Source: Acinetobacter ursingii DSM 16037 = CIP 107286 (GTDB lineage Bacteria > Pseudomonadota > Gammaproteobacteria > Pseudomonadales > Moraxellaceae). From it: DNA of 64,000 nt. Positions 26,794 to 35,761 of this stretch are shown piece after piece; the first letter of the stretch is position 1, and each line of letters begins with the position of its first letter. The position numbers and the translations under genes were made by a program. Location of the stretch: positions 62,001 to 126,000 of the forward strand of contig NZ_KB849719.1 in the NCBI RefSeq assembly GCF_000368825.1. Direction: 5' to 3'. The notes below the pieces were generated by a model. The model made no database searches. It was not told the DNA's origin and saw only the letters and a program-made list of their open reading frames with translations.

Positions 26794-27651
26794 GTGCAAC
26801 CGAATCTTTTTTCAAGACAACCGCCATCTTTTCGCTCGTTTGTCATCGCGGTTATTACATGTCTGGTGTTGCTGTTTATTAACTGGCGTATGCCTCATGT
26901 TATCAAGCCTGCGAGGGATGTGACCTATGCTGCATATAACCCGATTTATGCACTAGCCAGCTATCCTGTACTGTCGCGAGAATGGCTCAACCAACAAACC
27001 AAGTCTGAAACCCAGTTACGTCGTGAAAATACAGCGATGCAGGCTGAGTTGCTTCAGGCACAGGTGCGCCTACAAAAATTATCTGAACTCTCTGCGGAAA
27101 ATACCCGTTTGCGAGGGTTATTGGATACGCCTTTAATTATTGATGGGCGTATGGAAATTGCAGAAGTGATCGGGACAGATGCAGATCCATTGCGTCATAT
27201 CATTATTATCAACCGCGGCGAGACCAATCAGATTAAAGTCGGTCAAACAGTTTTGGATGATAAGGGGATTATGGGGCAGGTCATTAATGTCTATCCACAT
27301 AGTTCACGTATCATGCTGCTTTCAGATAAAGAACATTCACTTTCTGTGCGTCTGGAACGGACTGGGATGCGCGCCATCGTGTCTGGAACTGGCGATCTTG
27401 GACGTTTAAAAATGGAATATGTTCCCACAAGTGCCAATGTACAGATTGGGGATAAAGTCTATAGTTCGGGATTGGGCGAACATTTCCCCGCAGGTTATCT
27501 GGTGGGAACAGTCTCGTTGGTCCGTCGACATAATTCGGGTGAGTTCTCTGAAATTGATGTGACTCCTGCGGCGCAGTTGGCCAGTGGACATCATGTTGTG
27601 GTGTTATTTTCTGAATCCCTAGCGATGGAGCAACCGTATGCCAATCGCTAA
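26794..27651 (+). CDS. mreC: Rod shape-determining protein MreC
   Basis: A 285-residue bitopic inner-membrane protein of the elongasome. It has a short cytoplasmic N-terminus, one transmembrane helix at about 16-34 (SFVIAVITCLVLLFINWRM), a coiled coil at about 70-115 (ETQLRRENTAMQAELLQAQV) and two periplasmic beta domains (LSDKEHSLSVRLERTGMRAI and SGLGEHFPAGYLVGTV). It connects MreB to MreD, PBP2 and RodA. It starts with GTG after AAGGACGAGG. The start is 20 bp after mreB and the end overlaps mreD by 14 bp. Confidence 0.97.
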   Translation: MQPNLFSRQPPSFRSFVIAVITCLVLLFINWRMPHVIKPARDVTYAAYNPIYALASYPVLSREWLNQQTKSETQLRRENTAMQAELLQAQVRLQKLSELSAENTRLRGLLDTPLIIDGRMEIAEVIGTDADPLRHIIIINRGETNQIKVGQTVLDDKGIMGQVINVYPHSSRIMLLSDKEHSLSVRLERTGMRAIVSGTGDLGRLKMEYVPTSANVQIGDKVYSSGLGEHFPAGYLVGTVSLVRRHNSGEFSEIDVTPAAQLASGHHVVVLFSESLAMEQPYANR

Positions 27652-28129
27652 GTTAAAATATGAAAAGCGTAAAGATCCTCTGATCATTATTATTATTTCA
27701 ATAGTCATCAGTTCGATTTTAATGATTTATCCATTGTCCTATGATGTTTCGGGCTGGCGACCATTGGTGATGTTGATGGTCATGCTGTTCTGGGTGCTGT
27801 GTCAGCCAACGTGGTGTGGCGTCTGGTTCGCCTTTGCCACTGGATTATTTACCGATTTATTAATCGATTCGCCATTAGGACTCAATGCGCTGAGTTTTGT
27901 TCTGATCACGTTTATTGTGCGTTATTTCACTCGTGAAAGACGGATTTTAACGTTTATGAACTTATGGACGATTGTGATTTTAGCCTTGATTGCGCATTTG
28001 GTTTTTATGTGGATGGCGCAAATCATGGGAGGCTTCCATTTTTCCATTGCTCGCCATTGGCAACCGTTGATGACCAGTATTTTATGTTGGCCGATCATTT
28101 ATTATTGTTTACATAAATGGCGCATTTAA
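27638..28129 (+). CDS. mreD: Rod shape-determining protein MreD
   Basis: A 163-residue integral membrane protein with about five hydrophobic segments, including PLIIIIISIVISSILMIYPL, PLVMLMVMLFWVLCQPTWCG and the conserved FATGLFTDLLIDSPLGLNAL, the most characteristic MreD segment (GxxxDxxxxxxLGxxAL). It completes the MreBCD complex. It overlaps mreC by 14 bp and maf by 13 bp, so translation of the three is coupled. Confidence 0.96.
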   Translation: MPIAKLKYEKRKDPLIIIIISIVISSILMIYPLSYDVSGWRPLVMLMVMLFWVLCQPTWCGVWFAFATGLFTDLLIDSPLGLNALSFVLITFIVRYFTRERRILTFMNLWTIVILALIAHLVFMWMAQIMGGFHFSIARHWQPLMTSILCWPIIYYCLHKWRI

Positions 28130-28701
28130 TTTTGGCGTCAAGCTCGGCCAGACGACAAGAGCTGCTTAGACAACTTGGTTTGAACTTTGATATTGTTCGT
28201 CCAGATATTGATGAATCTATACAGGACAATGAATCCGTTTCGAGTTATGTTGAACGTCTGGCACGAGAAAAAGCTCAAGTCATTTTTAGCCAGTGTCCAG
28301 ATGCAGTGATATTAGCAGCGGATACAAGTTTGGGACTTGATGGTAAGATCATTGGAAAGCCAGAATCTAAAGCGCATGCTTTTGAAATCTGGACCGCATT
28401 GTCCGGTCGTCAGCACGATGTTTTTTCTGGAATTTGTGTAGCCACTGCAAGTGATTTTTTGAGTCAAGTTGTACAGACTCGAGTTGAATTTCAGCATTTA
28501 ACTCAAGCAGATATGGAAAATTATTGGGCAACAGGGGAACCTGTGGGTAAAGCAGGCGCATATGCCATACAGGGAGCAGCTGCCCAATTTATTCCTCGAA
28601 TTGAAGGCAGTTATAGCAATGTAGTGGGCTTGCCTTTATTCGAGACAATACAGTTATTAAAAAGAGTTAAGTTTATAGGGGAAAACGGCGGCTTTAATTA
28701 A
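28117..28701 (+). CDS. maf: Maf-family nucleoside triphosphate pyrophosphatase (YhdE-like)
   Basis: A 194-residue Maf protein. The signature LILASSSARRQELLRQLGL at the start binds phosphate, EKAQVIF and DTSLGLDGKIIGKP carry metal ligands, and the ending GAYAIQGAAAQFIPRIEGSY is the conserved Maf C-terminal motif. The YhdE subgroup hydrolyses dTTP and UTP (and modified forms) to monophosphates, which is consistent with the mreBCD location seen in other gammaproteobacteria. It overlaps mreD by 13 bp. Confidence 0.95.
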   Translation: MAHLILASSSARRQELLRQLGLNFDIVRPDIDESIQDNESVSSYVERLAREKAQVIFSQCPDAVILAADTSLGLDGKIIGKPESKAHAFEIWTALSGRQHDVFSGICVATASDFLSQVVQTRVEFQHLTQADMENYWATGEPVGKAGAYAIQGAAAQFIPRIEGSYSNVVGLPLFETIQLLKRVKFIGENGGFN

Positions 28702-28771
28702 TCGATTAGATTGGACGCTTGATCTTCTTTAACTCTGGAACAAGAATTTTTATAACATTTTGAGTTTGAGT

Positions 28772-30226
28772 ATGTCAGAAGAACTACTGATTAATGTCAC
28801 GCCTATGGAGTGTCGGGTGGCATTAATCCAAAACGGAACAGTCAACGAATTATTTGTTGAGCGGACAGTCAAACGTGGCTTGGTCGGCAATATCTATACA
28901 GGAAAAGTGGTTCGTGTATTGCCGGGTATGCAGGCGGCTTTTGTCGATATTGGATTATCCCGAACTGCATTTCTACATATCAATGACATGGTTTGGCCAC
29001 GTTCGCAGCCAATGCCAAATGTTTTTGAGCTTTTACATCCGGGGCAAATTCTCACTGTGCAAGTGATGAAAGATATGCTTGGTACTAAAGGCGCGCGTTT
29101 AAGTACTGATCTCTCCATTCCTTCACGCTATCTGGTTCTGATGCCTTATGGTAATCATATTGGGGTGTCACAGCGGATTGAATCGGAAGAAGAACGAGAT
29201 CGTCTGCGTAGCATGATTGAGCGTATTCAAAAAGAACACAATTTGCCGGGGAGTGTGATTGTTCGAACGGCGGCTGATGGGATTGATGAAGCATCGATTG
29301 CGCAGGATATGTGTTATTTGGCGAAGCTATGGGAGTTTATTCAACGTAAGCAAAAAGGTGGTGTCGTTCCAAATCTAATTTTTGAAGAATTACCTTTACC
29401 ACAGCGGGTAATCCGAGACTTAGCCAATGAAGAAACCTCAAAGGTATATGTAGATTCACGTGAAATTCATGCAAAACTGGTGGAATTTATCGATGAATTT
29501 GTCCCCAATATCAAAGATCGATTGATTCATTATCCCGGCGAGCGTCCATTATTCGATTTATATAATGTCGAAGAAGATATTCAAAAGGCTTTACAGACTC
29601 GGGTTGCCTTAAAGTCTGGCGGTTATTTGATGATCGATCAAACCGAAGCGATGACCACCATTGATGTTAATACCGGCTCTTATGTAGGCGGTCGTAGTCT
29701 CGAAGACACGGTTTTTAAAACCAATATGGAAGCGACACAGGTCATTGCACGTCAGTTACGACTTCGTAATCTGGGCGGTATTATTATCATTGATTTCATC
29801 GATATGCAAGAGGCCTTGCATCGTGAAGAAGTGATGCGTCAGCTCGAAAAAATGCTGGAACGTGACCATGCCAAAACCAAAATTACACAAGTGTCTGAGC
29901 TTGGTTTGGTAGAAATGACGCGCAAGCGTACGCGCGAATCTTTGGAGCATTTGCTGTGTGAGTCCTGCCCGACTTGTCAGGGGCGGGGTTATGTGAAGAC
30001 AGCAGAAACAGTGTGTTACGAGATATTTCGAGAAATTTTAAGATATACCCGAGCATTTGAATCCAAGAGTGGCTTTACTGTCGTTGCGCATCCTGCGGTG
30101 ATCGATCGCTTATTGACTGCGGAAGCTACTGCTGTCGCGGATTTGGAGCATTTTGTGAATCGTGTCATAAAATTTCAGGTCGAAAATTTATACACGCAAG
30201 AGCAATATGACATCATTTTAAGCTGA
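28772..30226 (+). CDS. rng: Ribonuclease G
   Basis: RNase G is a single-strand-specific endoribonuclease that matures the 5' end of 16S rRNA and takes part in mRNA decay. The 484-residue protein has an S1 domain at about 35-120 (RGLVGNIYTGKVVRVLPGMQ), the DNase-I-like catalytic domain with the metal-binding Asp pair in TEAMTTIDVNTGSYVGG and IIIDFIDM, and the CESCPTC zinc-link that bridges subunits. No RNase E-type C-terminal tail is present. I start at the ATG at 28772 (MSEELLINVTP), which fits the family; a TTG 12 bases upstream would add four residues. It ends the mre transcription unit. Confidence 0.96.
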   Translation: MSEELLINVTPMECRVALIQNGTVNELFVERTVKRGLVGNIYTGKVVRVLPGMQAAFVDIGLSRTAFLHINDMVWPRSQPMPNVFELLHPGQILTVQVMKDMLGTKGARLSTDLSIPSRYLVLMPYGNHIGVSQRIESEEERDRLRSMIERIQKEHNLPGSVIVRTAADGIDEASIAQDMCYLAKLWEFIQRKQKGGVVPNLIFEELPLPQRVIRDLANEETSKVYVDSREIHAKLVEFIDEFVPNIKDRLIHYPGERPLFDLYNVEEDIQKALQTRVALKSGGYLMIDQTEAMTTIDVNTGSYVGGRSLEDTVFKTNMEATQVIARQLRLRNLGGIIIIDFIDMQEALHREEVMRQLEKMLERDHAKTKITQVSELGLVEMTRKRTRESLEHLLCESCPTCQGRGYVKTAETVCYEIFREILRYTRAFESKSGFTVVAHPAVIDRLLTAEATAVADLEHFVNRVIKFQVENLYTQEQYDIILS

Positions 30227-30365
30227 AATTGTAACAGGATTTCGCTTAATCCTTGTTACAACTGAAATTTTACTTTCGCCTGCGAATTTTAAATACTAGA
30301 CATATCCAGTAGCCAAAGACAAATTCTCCCTTTTTAGACGTCTTAGCAAGTCGAGGTTCTCTAGC

Positions 30366-30542
30366 ATGAATGTAAGTGAAAGATTACTTGGTCAAGGTTT
30401 AAAACATGTCATGGACAGCAGCAATGTTGTGAATACATGTTATATGGTGGACGATCAAGGTAAAGAAGTACAAATTACCACCGCGATGATCCGCTCAGTG
30501 TGTCATCAATTACTCAAACAATGTCGTACCATTAAAAAATAA
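30366..30542 (+). CDS. Small protein resembling the PA1571 family (58 aa)
   Basis: An ATG at 30366 opens a 58-codon frame ending at the terminator. The product has MNVSERLLGQGLKHVMDSSN at the start, then YMVDDQGKEVQITTAMIRSV and a helical, Cys-containing end (CHQLLKQC). The segment 'G-x-EV-x-IT-x-x-MI-x-x-x-C' resembles the small PA1571 family of pseudomonads and Acinetobacter, as I remember it. Function is unknown. A purine-rich leader (CAAGTCGAGGTTCTCTAGC) is present. It is short, which is why it is easily missed. Confidence 0.65.
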   Translation: MNVSERLLGQGLKHVMDSSNVVNTCYMVDDQGKEVQITTAMIRSVCHQLLKQCRTIKK

Positions 30543-30567
30543 GGGGCATATCAAGCCCCTTATTTTA
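30541..30567. terminator. Bidirectional terminator after the 58-aa gene
   Basis: AAGGGGC (30541-30547) pairs with GCCCCTT (30555-30561) with a 7-nt loop and a TTATTTTATT tail. It lies between the small gene and the convergent wax ester synthase and overlaps the small gene's stop codon. Confidence 0.88.
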
Positions 30568-30580
30568 TTCTTGTGATGGC

Positions 30581-31978
30581 TTAACTGACTGCACTGACTT
30601 GAGTTTCACGTTGTTGCATACTTTCTTTTTCTGCAATCAACTGTTCAAAACGAAGAATTTCATCTTCCAGATGTGTCAATAAATTTTGCATACGTGGCAA
30701 CGCATTACGGCAAGCGGTTAAACCCACTTCAAGTTTATCCAGATAACTGGTCATGGTGATGTTTAACGCTTGTCCATCAAGGACAATAGAAGCAGGGTAA
30801 AGTGCATCTAGTTTAGCGCCATTCCAGTAAAGCGGCTCACGTGGGCCTGGAACATTGGAAATGACCAGATTAAATGCCTGATGTTTTGGCATCATGCCAG
30901 ATAAGATATTCAGTCCAGCAGGACCATAGACCACAGCACTATAGTTTAAAATCTGATCACTGGTCATGCGTTTAAAGCGCTGTTTGGCATTTTGTACGCT
31001 ACGACGAATCGTTTGTAAGCGTTCTAAAGGATCATCTTTATGGGTCGCCAGATTTGCCAGAATCATGGTAATTCGATTACTGACGTCAGAGTCATCACTG
31101 CGTAACGAAGCTGGCACCATCGCAATTAATGGTTTATTTGGCAAGCTTTGATGGCTAATTAGATACTCGCGTAATGCACCAGAACACACCGCCAAAACGA
31201 TATCATTGATGGTGACATCGAGTGCTTTGGCAATATGACGAAAGCGATCTAGTTCAAATGACTGTGCCGCAAAACGGCGTGAAGAACTGACACGTTGATT
31301 CAATATTGAACTCGGTGCCTGAAAGCTTGAAACATAATCAGGATTACGCCCAAAGTCTTTTAACAGTGTTTGAGAAAGTTCCTGCATCACGCGTGGTGTA
31401 GCTTGCAGTTGATCTTTCAAGCCCATTAACACTTTTTTGATTCGTCCCGGCTTGGACTCTTTTAAACGTTTTGCGCGTTTGCCTTCGACACACCAAGGGG
31501 GAACGATACTTTTTTCTGTTGGATCATCTGATAGTGATTTTTCAATCAAACGCATCCCTGCAACGCCATCCACCATGGCATGATGAATTTTGAAGTACAT
31601 GGCAAAACGGTTGCCTTCAATCCCTTCGATAATATTGCATGTCCAGAGTGGTTTTGCCCGATCAATGAGGGTGCTATGTTCCTGAGAAATATAAATCAGT
31701 AACTCGCGAATACGTCCCGGGTGGGGTAAAGAAACATGCCTAAAATGGTGATCCAGATCGAACTCTTCATCTTCATCCCAAAAGAGGCCGCTCAGTCGAT
31801 TGTTAAATGGCGGGACAGGAATGGTTTTGGATTTGCGAATATCGTTGACCAGATCTTGCATAAATGTATCTGGGGCATTTTCTGGAATTTCAAATAAAAA
31901 CAGACCGCCTACATGCATAGGTTGTTGTCTTTTTTCTAAGGATAAGAATATAAAGTCAATTGGGTGTAATGGGCGCAT
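30581..31978 (-). CDS. atfA: Wax ester synthase/acyl-CoA:diacylglycerol acyltransferase
   Basis: A 465-residue bifunctional WS/DGAT that joins acyl-CoA to fatty alcohols (wax esters) or diacylglycerol (triacylglycerol) and makes the storage lipid inclusions of Acinetobacter. The active-site motif HHAMVDG is at residues 132-138, as in the A. baylyi enzyme. The N-terminus MRPLHPIDFIFLSLEKRQQP and the PLWTCNIIEGIEG, SNRITMILANLATHKDDP and NLVISNVPGPREPLYWNG blocks are nearly the same as I remember for that protein. It is the best taxon marker in the window. It appears monocistronic. Confidence 0.97.
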   Translation of the reverse strand: MRPLHPIDFIFLSLEKRQQPMHVGGLFLFEIPENAPDTFMQDLVNDIRKSKTIPVPPFNNRLSGLFWDEDEEFDLDHHFRHVSLPHPGRIRELLIYISQEHSTLIDRAKPLWTCNIIEGIEGNRFAMYFKIHHAMVDGVAGMRLIEKSLSDDPTEKSIVPPWCVEGKRAKRLKESKPGRIKKVLMGLKDQLQATPRVMQELSQTLLKDFGRNPDYVSSFQAPSSILNQRVSSSRRFAAQSFELDRFRHIAKALDVTINDIVLAVCSGALREYLISHQSLPNKPLIAMVPASLRSDDSDVSNRITMILANLATHKDDPLERLQTIRRSVQNAKQRFKRMTSDQILNYSAVVYGPAGLNILSGMMPKHQAFNLVISNVPGPREPLYWNGAKLDALYPASIVLDGQALNITMTSYLDKLEVGLTACRNALPRMQNLLTHLEDEILRFEQLIAEKESMQQRETQVSAVS

Positions 31979-32055
31979 AGCTTGGATTGCCTCACTGCAA
32001 TTATATCAATAACCCTTGATGAGCTACGTTTTTAGAATTATAGAACACGTGTCTA

Positions 32056-32241
32056 TTAGAAGTGTATGACTAGTATATAAGCAAAAATGTACATAAAGCC
32101 AATAAAATGTGATGAATGTTGAGATAACACAGAAGCATTGATTTTACTCAATACTTGTTGTTTATAAATTGACTTATTCGTCCATTTGAAAATGAAGTCT
32201 CTATGGGACATTGATTCATCGCTGTTTAGGTTTTCTTTCAT
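32056..32241 (-). CDS. Possible small membrane-associated protein (61 aa)
   Basis: An ATG at 32241 is preceded by AAAGGAG, with a short 3-base spacer. The product MKENLNSDESMSHRDFIFKW is followed by a basic Lys-rich stretch and a C-terminal hydrophobic segment (SHFIGFMYIFAYILVIHF) that could be a tail anchor. It occupies the 377-bp interval between the wax ester synthase and cysH. No family is recognised and the composition is AT-rich, so a chance frame cannot be excluded. Confidence 0.3.
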   Translation of the reverse strand: MKENLNSDESMSHRDFIFKWTNKSIYKQQVLSKINASVLSQHSSHFIGFMYIFAYILVIHF

Positions 32242-32311
32242 TATCTCCTTTAATAAAGAGATAAACATGACCTGTGAAAGCCATTGTTTGATTGAATCAT
32301 TTGATCAATAA

Positions 32312-32342
32312 AAAAGGTAGCCATTTTCATAAGCTACCTTTT
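32312..32342 (-). terminator. Terminator of cysH
   Basis: AAAAGGTAGC (32312-32321) and GCTACCTTTT (32333-32342) form a perfect 10-bp stem with an 11-nt loop, 14 bp beyond the cysH stop codon, with a T run on the minus-strand transcript. Confidence 0.9.
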
Positions 32343-32355
32343 CAAAACTAAGCCA

Positions 32356-32976
32356 TTAATGACTTAAGTGTAAGCCACATTCACGATGTTCTTCACCCTT
32401 GGTCGGGTCAAAATAATCTTCATTATCAGGAAGATTATGTTTTTGCATATATTCCCACAGGTCTTTCGATGTCCATTTGAGTAATGGCGCAACCTTAATC
32501 AGTCCATCTGGATTAATACTGACCGCGTCCATTTCCGCACGAACTGCGGTATCGGTGGCACGTAAGGCCGTAAACCAGACTTTCGGTGCAGTTTCGCGTA
32601 AAGCGCGTTCAAATGGTTCTAGTTTGACTTCTGCGGTGAAAGCTTCATGCTTTGGATCATCTAATGCAGGTACTGGTCCTTCCAAAGCTTCACGATGAGC
32701 GCGAGAACGTTTCGGTAGATAGGTGAGTAGATTGAGATTGAGTCGTTTGGTAATTTCGTCCACATATTTATAGGTGGTTTCGGTGTTGTAGCCATTATCC
32801 ATCCACACGACTTGGATGTCGGGTTTAACACGTGTCAGCATATGCAAAATCACCGCTTCAAACGGACGGAAATTCGTCGTCACAATGGCTTTTTCATTCA
32901 GGCGCAGCGCCCATTCAATCAACTTTTCAGCATCATTGCCTAATTCTGCATTGATACGTTCTAAATCTAAACTCAT
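32356..32976 (-). CDS. cysH: Phosphoadenylyl-sulfate (PAPS) reductase, CysH family
   Basis: CysH reduces activated sulfate to sulfite with thioredoxin or glutaredoxin in assimilatory sulfate reduction. The 206-residue protein has the phosphate-binding N-type region (LRLNEKAIVTTNFRPFEAVI), VVWMDNGYNTETTYKYVDEI and RATDTAVRAEMDAV, and the C-terminal motif EHRECGLHLSH with the catalytic Cys200. It has no other Cys, so it lacks the CC...CxxC iron-sulfur ligands of APS reductases; PAPS is thus the likelier substrate. The product is shorter than E. coli CysH (244 residues). It is alone here, not in a cys operon. Confidence 0.9.
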   Translation of the reverse strand: MSLDLERINAELGNDAEKLIEWALRLNEKAIVTTNFRPFEAVILHMLTRVKPDIQVVWMDNGYNTETTYKYVDEITKRLNLNLLTYLPKRSRAHREALEGPVPALDDPKHEAFTAEVKLEPFERALRETAPKVWFTALRATDTAVRAEMDAVSINPDGLIKVAPLLKWTSKDLWEYMQKHNLPDNEDYFDPTKGEEHRECGLHLSH

Positions 32977-33136
32977 TCCAGTGTGCCTTATTAGATATCA
33001 ACTGATTTTGCAGATTATTATAATCTAATTTGAAGCGTCAACCTGAATAATCGCTCAATTTGAGTTTAAAAGATTGTGTGTGCAGAAAAGTCTACATGTT
33101 AAACTAATGCCATTTTTAAAATCCGCTGGAGTGAGC

Positions 33137-33754
33137 ATGGAAATCGTTTGTTTAGACTTGGAAGGTGTTTTGGTTCCTGAAATCTGGATTAATTTTGCAA
33201 AAAAAACAGGCATCAAAGAGCTTGAAGCCACTACGCGCGATATTCCAGACTACGATGTGCTCATGACACAGCGCTTAAATATTTTAAAACAACATGGTTT
33301 AGGCTTAAATGACATTCAGGCGGTGATTGCCGATATGGGGCCATTGCCTGGGGCGAAAGAGTTTGTGGAATGGGTACGTACTCATTTTCAATTGATCATT
33401 CTTTCCGATACTTTCTATGAGTTTGCACATCCTTTGATGCAACAACTAGGTTGGCCTACGATTTTCTGTCATAAATTAGAGACAGATGATAAAGGTATGA
33501 TCACGGCTTATAAACTCCGCCAACCAGATCAAAAACGTGAAGCTGTGAAAGCTTTGCATGGTCTGAATTTCCGTGTAATTGCAGCAGGTGATTCGTATAA
33601 CGATACCACCATGTTAGGCGAAGCAGACCATGGTTTCTTGTTTGATGCGCCAGATAATGTGATTGCTGAATTTCCTCAATTCCCTGCGATTCATGGCTAT
33701 GATGCGTTAAAAGAAGCGATTCGTTCAGTTTCACAACGTGATATTCCTGCTTAA
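33137..33754 (+). CDS. thrH: ThrH-type phosphoserine phosphatase/homoserine phosphotransferase
   Basis: A 205-residue HAD-superfamily protein, the length of Pseudomonas ThrH. The nucleophile is Asp7 with acid Glu9 (CLDLEGVLVPEIW, a DxE instead of DxD), and motif III is AAGDSYNDTTMLGEADHG. ThrH dephosphorylates phosphoserine and can transfer its phosphate to homoserine, linking serine and threonine synthesis. I start at the ATG at 33137, after TGGAGTGAGC; a longer in-frame start at 33074 is not supported. A perfect terminator follows. Confidence 0.92.
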   Translation: MEIVCLDLEGVLVPEIWINFAKKTGIKELEATTRDIPDYDVLMTQRLNILKQHGLGLNDIQAVIADMGPLPGAKEFVEWVRTHFQLIILSDTFYEFAHPLMQQLGWPTIFCHKLETDDKGMITAYKLRQPDQKREAVKALHGLNFRVIAAGDSYNDTTMLGEADHGFLFDAPDNVIAEFPQFPAIHGYDALKEAIRSVSQRDIPA

Positions 33755-33772
33755 TCGCTAAGTTATTTAAAC

Positions 33773-33800
33773 AAAAGGCGCTGAAAGCGCCTTTTGTTTT
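33773..33800. terminator. Terminator between thrH and mnmC
   Basis: AAAAGGCGCT (33773-33782) and AGCGCCTTTT (33786-33795) form a perfect 10-bp stem with a GAA loop and a T-rich tail. It can serve both the convergent thrH and mnmC. Confidence 0.92.
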
Positions 33801-33850
33801 TCAATCCAAAATCATCAAGCAGAGTTACACAGTTTACTGGGTAAAATGGA

Positions 33851-35725
33851 TCAAGCATTAAAATAAGGTTTCTTGGTTTTAACTTTTTTGAAGAAACGGC
33901 GCGGATTTAATTTTTGTAATAATGATGCTGGCACGGGACAGGCTTCATACAACATCAAGGCTGCCAATATTTCACTACACAATGGCGCAAATAAAAAACC
34001 TTTAGAACCTAAACCTGCAAAGGTAAAGATACGCGAGTTTTCCTGAACTTGTCCGAGTAATGGGAAATAATCAGCCGTTTGCGCACGGATAGAGGCGCGT
34101 CCTTGCCAAACGGCAGGATCTGGCAAGTGTTGTGCATAAGTTGGATAGATGCTGTGGATTAAATCAAAGTTATGCACATGGTCTTCTAGGAGAACATCTT
34201 CATCCTCTCGATTTGGGTAAAACGATGCGCCTAAAATTAAATGTTGAGCATCTAGCTGCATACAATAACCGCCATAGCTATACGCTTGGTCTTGAGCTAA
34301 AGGGTGTTCGCTATTGTTTAGCCAACTGACCTGACCACGAATCGGCTTTAGGACAGGGTACTGTTCAAATAAGTCTGAACTGGCTTTAGCGCAACACACG
34401 ACGACTTGATCTGCCTCTGCTAAAACATGTTGATCTTGTATGAGTTGAACCATCGACCCGATTTCGATCAATTTTGTGACTTTGCCAATTTTCAGGTCAA
34501 TATTGCGGTGTTTCATGATTTGATCACGAAGCTGATGCGGAGAAACTGCGCCAGCCTGTGTCAGCTTTAAACTGGACAAGGTCGTGGCAATTTGACTCTG
34601 TTCAGGCGTTTGCGTTTGTAATAATCCAACTGGATATTGTTCTGCAAGATCGAGTAAGTCTTGTGGGTTTTTTTGTGCCATTTGGTTGACTTGAATGGCA
34701 CGAAAAGCTTCAAATTTTGGATAAAAATTTAAAGCATATTGCCAGGTCAGCGTCATTAAATGCTCATGCGCTTGTTCAATCGGACAGAGTTTTGGATTAA
34801 GCAAGGCCAACGGATTGCCTGATCCACCTGAGAGGGGTTGCTTTTGCTCATAGATGGTGATGTGGTGTCCACGTTGAGCCAATGCCCACGCCACATTTAA
34901 ACCTGCGATTCCCGCCCCAATAACCGCAATATTTTGTGGTTTAAAGCCTTTCGTAGGCTGATCTATAGCAGATGATTCAGTTTTTTCTTCAGGCTGTTGC
35001 CAGATTGCTTTGAGCATTTCACGTTTATGACCAAACCCTTTGGGTCTGGAAATCGTGATGCCATGCTTTTTAAGCCCACGCTTGAGTACACCTGCCACAC
35101 TAAACGATGCAAAAGTCGTTCCGCTATCAGAAAGCCTGATGATGTGATTGAGCACCTGTTCTTCCCAAAGCTCTGGATTACATGAGGGCGCAAAGCCATC
35201 CAGAAACCATGCATCAACCGCTTTAGTTTTTTCAATCATAGGGAAAACATCATGTGCATCACCTAGCCATAGATCCAGACTAAATCGTTCTTCAGGAAAA
35301 CTTAAACGATGACAGCCTGCGATTGGAAGGGGATACTGTGCAATAAGTTGGTCGGCAAGAGGTTTGAGTTCAGGCCAAGCATTCAATGCACGAATCAAAT
35401 CGGTTTTGCTTAAAGGATATTTTTCAACGCTGATGGCGTGTAAATGGCTCTGATTAGCTGGACGTACCTGTTGCCAGAGTTGCCACAATGTTAAAATATT
35501 TAAGCCTGTACCAAACCCTGTTTCACCGACACAGAAATACTGAAAGGGCTGTAATTGAGCTAATCGTGAACTGAGATCGTTGCCATTTAAAAAGACATGT
35601 CGGGTTTCAAGTAAGCCATTGGCTTTAGAGAAATAAACATCGCCAAACTGTCTGGAAATGGGAATATCAATGCCATCGACAGATTCCCAATCCAGTTCAG
35701 CCGTTTCAATACCAGAGCTTGTCAC
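33851..35725 (-). CDS. mnmC: Bifunctional tRNA mnm5s2U biosynthesis protein MnmC
   Basis: MnmC finishes the wobble modification mnm5(s2)U34: the FAD domain removes the carboxymethyl group of cmnm5U and the SAM domain methylates the nm5U product. The 624-residue protein has the N-terminal methyltransferase domain (YFCVGETGFGTGLNILTLWQ and WFLDGFAPSCNPELW) and a C-terminal FAD oxidoreductase with the dinucleotide motif IAVIGAGIAGLNVAWALAQ from about residue 262. It starts with GTG. It is the last gene of a yciB-yciI-(unknown)-mnmC unit. Confidence 0.95.
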   Translation of the reverse strand: MTSSGIETAELDWESVDGIDIPISRQFGDVYFSKANGLLETRHVFLNGNDLSSRLAQLQPFQYFCVGETGFGTGLNILTLWQLWQQVRPANQSHLHAISVEKYPLSKTDLIRALNAWPELKPLADQLIAQYPLPIAGCHRLSFPEERFSLDLWLGDAHDVFPMIEKTKAVDAWFLDGFAPSCNPELWEEQVLNHIIRLSDSGTTFASFSVAGVLKRGLKKHGITISRPKGFGHKREMLKAIWQQPEEKTESSAIDQPTKGFKPQNIAVIGAGIAGLNVAWALAQRGHHITIYEQKQPLSGGSGNPLALLNPKLCPIEQAHEHLMTLTWQYALNFYPKFEAFRAIQVNQMAQKNPQDLLDLAEQYPVGLLQTQTPEQSQIATTLSSLKLTQAGAVSPHQLRDQIMKHRNIDLKIGKVTKLIEIGSMVQLIQDQHVLAEADQVVVCCAKASSDLFEQYPVLKPIRGQVSWLNNSEHPLAQDQAYSYGGYCMQLDAQHLILGASFYPNREDEDVLLEDHVHNFDLIHSIYPTYAQHLPDPAVWQGRASIRAQTADYFPLLGQVQENSRIFTFAGLGSKGFLFAPLCSEILAALMLYEACPVPASLLQKLNPRRFFKKVKTKKPYFNA

Positions 35726-35761
35726 TGAAAAAACCTTTAAAATCGTTTTAAAGGATGAATT

